From an uncultured Clostridia bacterium (GTDB lineage: Bacteria > Bacillota > Clostridia > Christensenellales > Pumilibacteraceae): a DNA stretch of 16,689 nt. The notes beneath the pieces are model-generated. The model saw only the letters and a program-made list of their open reading frames with translations. It ran no database searches and had not been told where the DNA came from. The number at the start of each line of letters is the position of its first letter. The first letter of the stretch is position 1. The DNA lies in NCBI GenBank assembly GCA_934247335.1, contig CAKQJJ010000016.1, positions 1 to 16,689 of the forward strand, given 5' to 3'. Made by a program: the position numbers and the translations under genes. Shown one piece after another: positions 15,242 through 16,689 of the stretch.

Positions 15242-16034
15242 CGCGTTGCTCCTCTTTGCACTCTTCCGCTTTTTTGTAGATTATTCCGTCGTAATCGCTA
15301 AGCTTGCTGCGGTCGCACATAGCCTCGTACACCTGATCGCGGAGTTTTTTTCTCGCGGCGGCGACAGGCAGAGTTTTATCGGGATAGAACGGACCGTCAA
15401 CGTACGTGGTTATTTTGGGCGTGAACAAATGCTTGCGCTTTTTATACACATTGGTAAACGCGTACACGGGCGTGTCGTAGCGAACGGGATAGCGGAACGA
15501 CGCCTCGGTAAACGGACGGATGCCGGTGTAATACGGCCAGATGTGAGCCTCGGGATAGATGCAGATTACGCGGCGCTGCTGTAAGCGTTTTTCCATTGCG
15601 GCGGTAAAATTCTTGCTTGCGTCCATTCCGTCGGGCAGCGGAAGCGCGCCTATGTACGGATTGATTTTTCCGAGGACGGGCATCGACACGTTTGCCGCGT
15701 GGACGACGACGTACACTTTTTTGGGGCTGCACACCATAGTGGGAATAAACGGATCGGCGGCGGCGCTCGTGTGATTGGCGTAAATGAAATACGGTTTTTT
15801 CTGACCGCGCAACACTTTTTTGTTTTTGATACGGTGAGCGAACTTGATTTTCAGAAAAAGCCACGAGAGCGGCTGCGCCACTATTCTGTACATGAAGAAA
15901 GCGTACGCCCGCTCGAAAAAGCCGTCGCGAACGTAACGATAATTGCCGTCGATTTTTTTCGGCGTTATTACTGCGGACGAAAACTCGTCGTTGAGTTCGT
16001 CGCGATAGTATATCGTTTTTTGCTTTCTGGTCAA
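15234..16034 (-). CDS. PlsC-like lysophospholipid/1-acylglycerol-3-phosphate acyltransferase
   Basis: 266 residues from a TTG start (16034-16032); GGGAGGT (16047-16041) is 6 nt away. The residues 40-66 are hydrophobic enough to sit on the membrane. PlsC motif I is ANHTSAAADP (86-95): catalytic H88 with five rather than four residues to D94, a spacing that I believe occurs in one clostridial subfamily but depart from the classic Hx4D. Motif III is YPEAHIW (160-166), the equivalent of FPEGTRS, and VYAFTNVY (190-197) plus TTYVDGPFYP (209-218) match motif IV-like strands. Acylates a glycerol-phosphate or sugar acceptor at the cytoplasmic membrane face. First gene of the three-gene operon, ahead of two GT8 genes. 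Whether it makes ordinary phosphatidic acid or a special acylated glycolipid cannot be decided from sequence. Confidence 0.88.
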   Translation of the reverse strand: MTRKQKTIYYRDELNDEFSSAVITPKKIDGNYRYVRDGFFERAYAFFMYRIVAQPLSWLFLKIKFAHRIKNKKVLRGQKKPYFIYANHTSAAADPFIPTMVCSPKKVYVVVHAANVSMPVLGKINPYIGALPLPDGMDASKNFTAAMEKRLQQRRVICIYPEAHIWPYYTGIRPFTEASFRYPVRYDTPVYAFTNVYKKRKHLFTPKITTYVDGPFYPDKTLPVAAARKKLRDQVYEAMCDRSKLSDYDGIIYKKAEECKEEQRDD

Positions 16035-16040
16035 GCCGTA

Positions 16041-16047
16041 ACCTCCC
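16041..16047 (-). promoter_or_regulatory. Ribosome binding site that decides a TTG start
   Basis: GGGAGGT, 6 nt before the TTG at 16034-16032 of the PlsC-like gene. No ATG lies near enough in frame to be preferred, so TTG is well supported. Confidence 0.8.
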
Positions 16048-16066
16048 GGGCGATTTGCACTTTTAC

Positions 16067-16095
16067 AGTTTAGCTTTACGGCAAAGCTTTGTCAA
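16067..16095 (-). promoter_or_regulatory. Sigma-A promoter of the acyltransferase/GT8 operon
   Basis: Perfect TTGACA (16095-16090), 17-nt spacer, TAAACT (16072-16067), about 30-35 nt ahead of the TTG start. The spacer contains an inverted repeat AGCTTT-ACGGC-AAAGCT (16072-16088), which touches the -10 box and could be an operator. Confidence 0.75.
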
Positions 16096-16260
16096 GATAT
16101 TTTAACTACACATACCCGAGATGTAAAGTTACTATTTTACGACTGCTCTCTCACGACGCGAGAGTGAACTCTACGCACGGTAGAATACGGCAAATCTCTT
16201 CAATTTTCGGCACGAAATCAGACTTTTTCGACGTAAAATCCGGAGAGAGAAAAAATCGGC

Positions 16261-16295
16261 ATAAAAAAACGGCAACGAGGTTTTTCGTTACCGTT
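16261..16295 (-). terminator. Rho-independent terminator downstream of the dehydrogenase gene
   Basis: Stem AACGGcAACGA (16268-16278) with TCGTTaCCGTT (16285-16295), one C-A mismatch, loop GGTTTT, followed on the minus strand by a run of seven T. It lies 245 nt after the dehydrogenase stop, an unusual distance. Confidence 0.8.
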
Positions 16296-16400
16296 CGATG
16301 TGAAAATCGATTTTCGTTTTAGTTTATTCGGATCAACGTGCGCCGGCAAAGGCGTTTTATCGTCATTCTCCGCGGCAATTCCGGGCGATTTTTATTTACG

Positions 16401-16442
16401 CCGAGAATTTATTTTTCTTACATAGCCCCGAAAAATTCTCGG
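16401..16442. repeat. 10-bp inverted repeat with a 22-nt loop
   Basis: CCGAGAATTT at 16401-16410 and AAATTCTCGG at 16433-16442 are exact reverse complements. In RNA it would be a long hairpin without a following T run, so it is not a standard terminator. Confidence 0.6.
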
Positions 16443-16539
16443 AAGCAAGCTTTATCCGGGCAAACGAATTATTTCAATCGGCGTTTGTTTTTCATATCAA
16501 AGCGCAGAGTGCGGATTCCGTTTTTTGGGTATCGAGCCG

Positions 16540-16689
16540 TCAATACACTACCGACACGAACATGTATCTGTTGGGGTCTTTTTCGCACTTTTTAAAAAAC
16601 TCGTCAACCTCGGAAAAGTTGCAGCGGGTGATAAACGGCGAAACGGTTATTTTATCGCCGGCGAGTGCGTTTACGGCTGCGGGAATACT
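16540..16689 (-). CDS. Probable zinc-type (MDR) alcohol/polyol dehydrogenase, C-terminal 49 residues only
   Basis: A frame open from the right edge to TGA at 16542-16540. The 49 residues include GDKITVSPFITRCNFSEVDEFF and end ...NRYMFVSVVY. This matches by eye the C-terminus of medium-chain dehydrogenases, where 'xGKIxVSPLITHRFPLDEFEEAF' precedes a short final beta strand. The catalytic zinc and NAD-binding domains are beyond the window. With only the tail, the assignment rests on this one motif, and the substrate is unknown. Confidence 0.6.
   Translation of the reverse strand, partial: SIPAAVNALAGDKITVSPFITRCNFSEVDEFFKKCEKDPNRYMFVSVVY

Larger units (their letters stand above)
16096..16539. 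other. Non-coding stretch between operon promoter and upstream dehydrogenase
   Basis: 444 nt with no convincing gene on either strand. Open frames here lack a ribosome site and have no recognisable composition. It holds a CTCTC/GAGAG hairpin (16148-16164), a terminator (16261-16295), a 14-bp palindrome GAAAATCGATTTTC (16302-16315), and a 10-bp inverted repeat CCGAGAATTT (16401-16410) / AAATTCTCGG (16433-16442) around a 22-nt loop. On the minus strand the part 16297-16539 lies between the dehydrogenase stop and the terminator, so it would be a long 3' UTR or an embedded small RNA. Confidence 0.6.

Noticed and set aside
16089..16595. Two short plus-strand open frames (16089-16322 and 16338-16595)
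   Set aside because: No ribosome site, composition without protein-like periodicity, and the second overlaps the minus-strand dehydrogenase tail.

Overview
The window reads as chromosomal DNA of a low-to-mid GC, Gram-positive-type anaerobe, most likely Bacillota/Clostridia. The evidence is strong AGGAGG-like ribosome sites, consensus sigma-A promoters, TTG starts, and genes of families typical of (often spore-forming) Clostridia: a SpoVB/MurJ-type flippase, a PdaB-like polysaccharide deacetylase, a solo FolT-type ECF S component and a tandem-OB SSB. A gut Christensenellales-type lineage is possible but is only a guess. No mobile element, CRISPR array, rRNA or tRNA was seen; the window looks like ordinary chromosome made of short transcription units.

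Layout, left to right. (1) 1-800, minus: 5' part of a PfkB/FruK-fold protein running off the left edge; its sugar-kinase catalytic motifs are missing. (2) 801-1052: divergent promoter region. (3) 1053-2795, plus: complete ABC exporter half-transporter. (4) 2847-5483, minus: P-type Ca2+ ATPase with all SERCA-like calcium ligands. (5) 5656-6915, plus: membrane-anchored extracytoplasmic protein of unknown function. (6) 7027-8298, plus: purA with a consensus promoter and a terminator. (7) 8499-9998, plus: SpoVB/MurJ-like lipid flippase. (8) 10082-10735, plus: FolT-like ECF S component with a TTG start, then a terminator. (9) 10911-12350, minus: two-gene operon, PdaB-like deacetylase then tandem-OB SSB, ended by a terminator. 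(10) 12588-16034, minus: tightly overlapping three-gene operon, PlsC-like acyltransferase, GT8 glycosyltransferase, and a GT8-PlsC fusion, with its own promoter and a perfect 10-bp terminator hairpin. (11) 16096-16539: non-coding stretch with a terminator and inverted repeats. (12) 16540-16689, minus: last 49 codons of a probable zinc-type (MDR) alcohol dehydrogenase.

The most unusual part is the operon at 12588-16034. It carries two acyltransferase domains and two retaining GT8 glycosyltransferase domains in three overlapping genes, with one of each fused into a single 608-residue protein. I infer a membrane-associated pathway that builds an acylated glycolipid or acylated cell-surface glycan. 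The SpoVB-type flippase and the PdaB-like deacetylase nearby also concern the envelope, but nothing shows that they take part. The second most unusual item is the degenerate PfkB-fold protein at the left edge, which keeps the fold but lacks the residues for phosphotransfer.
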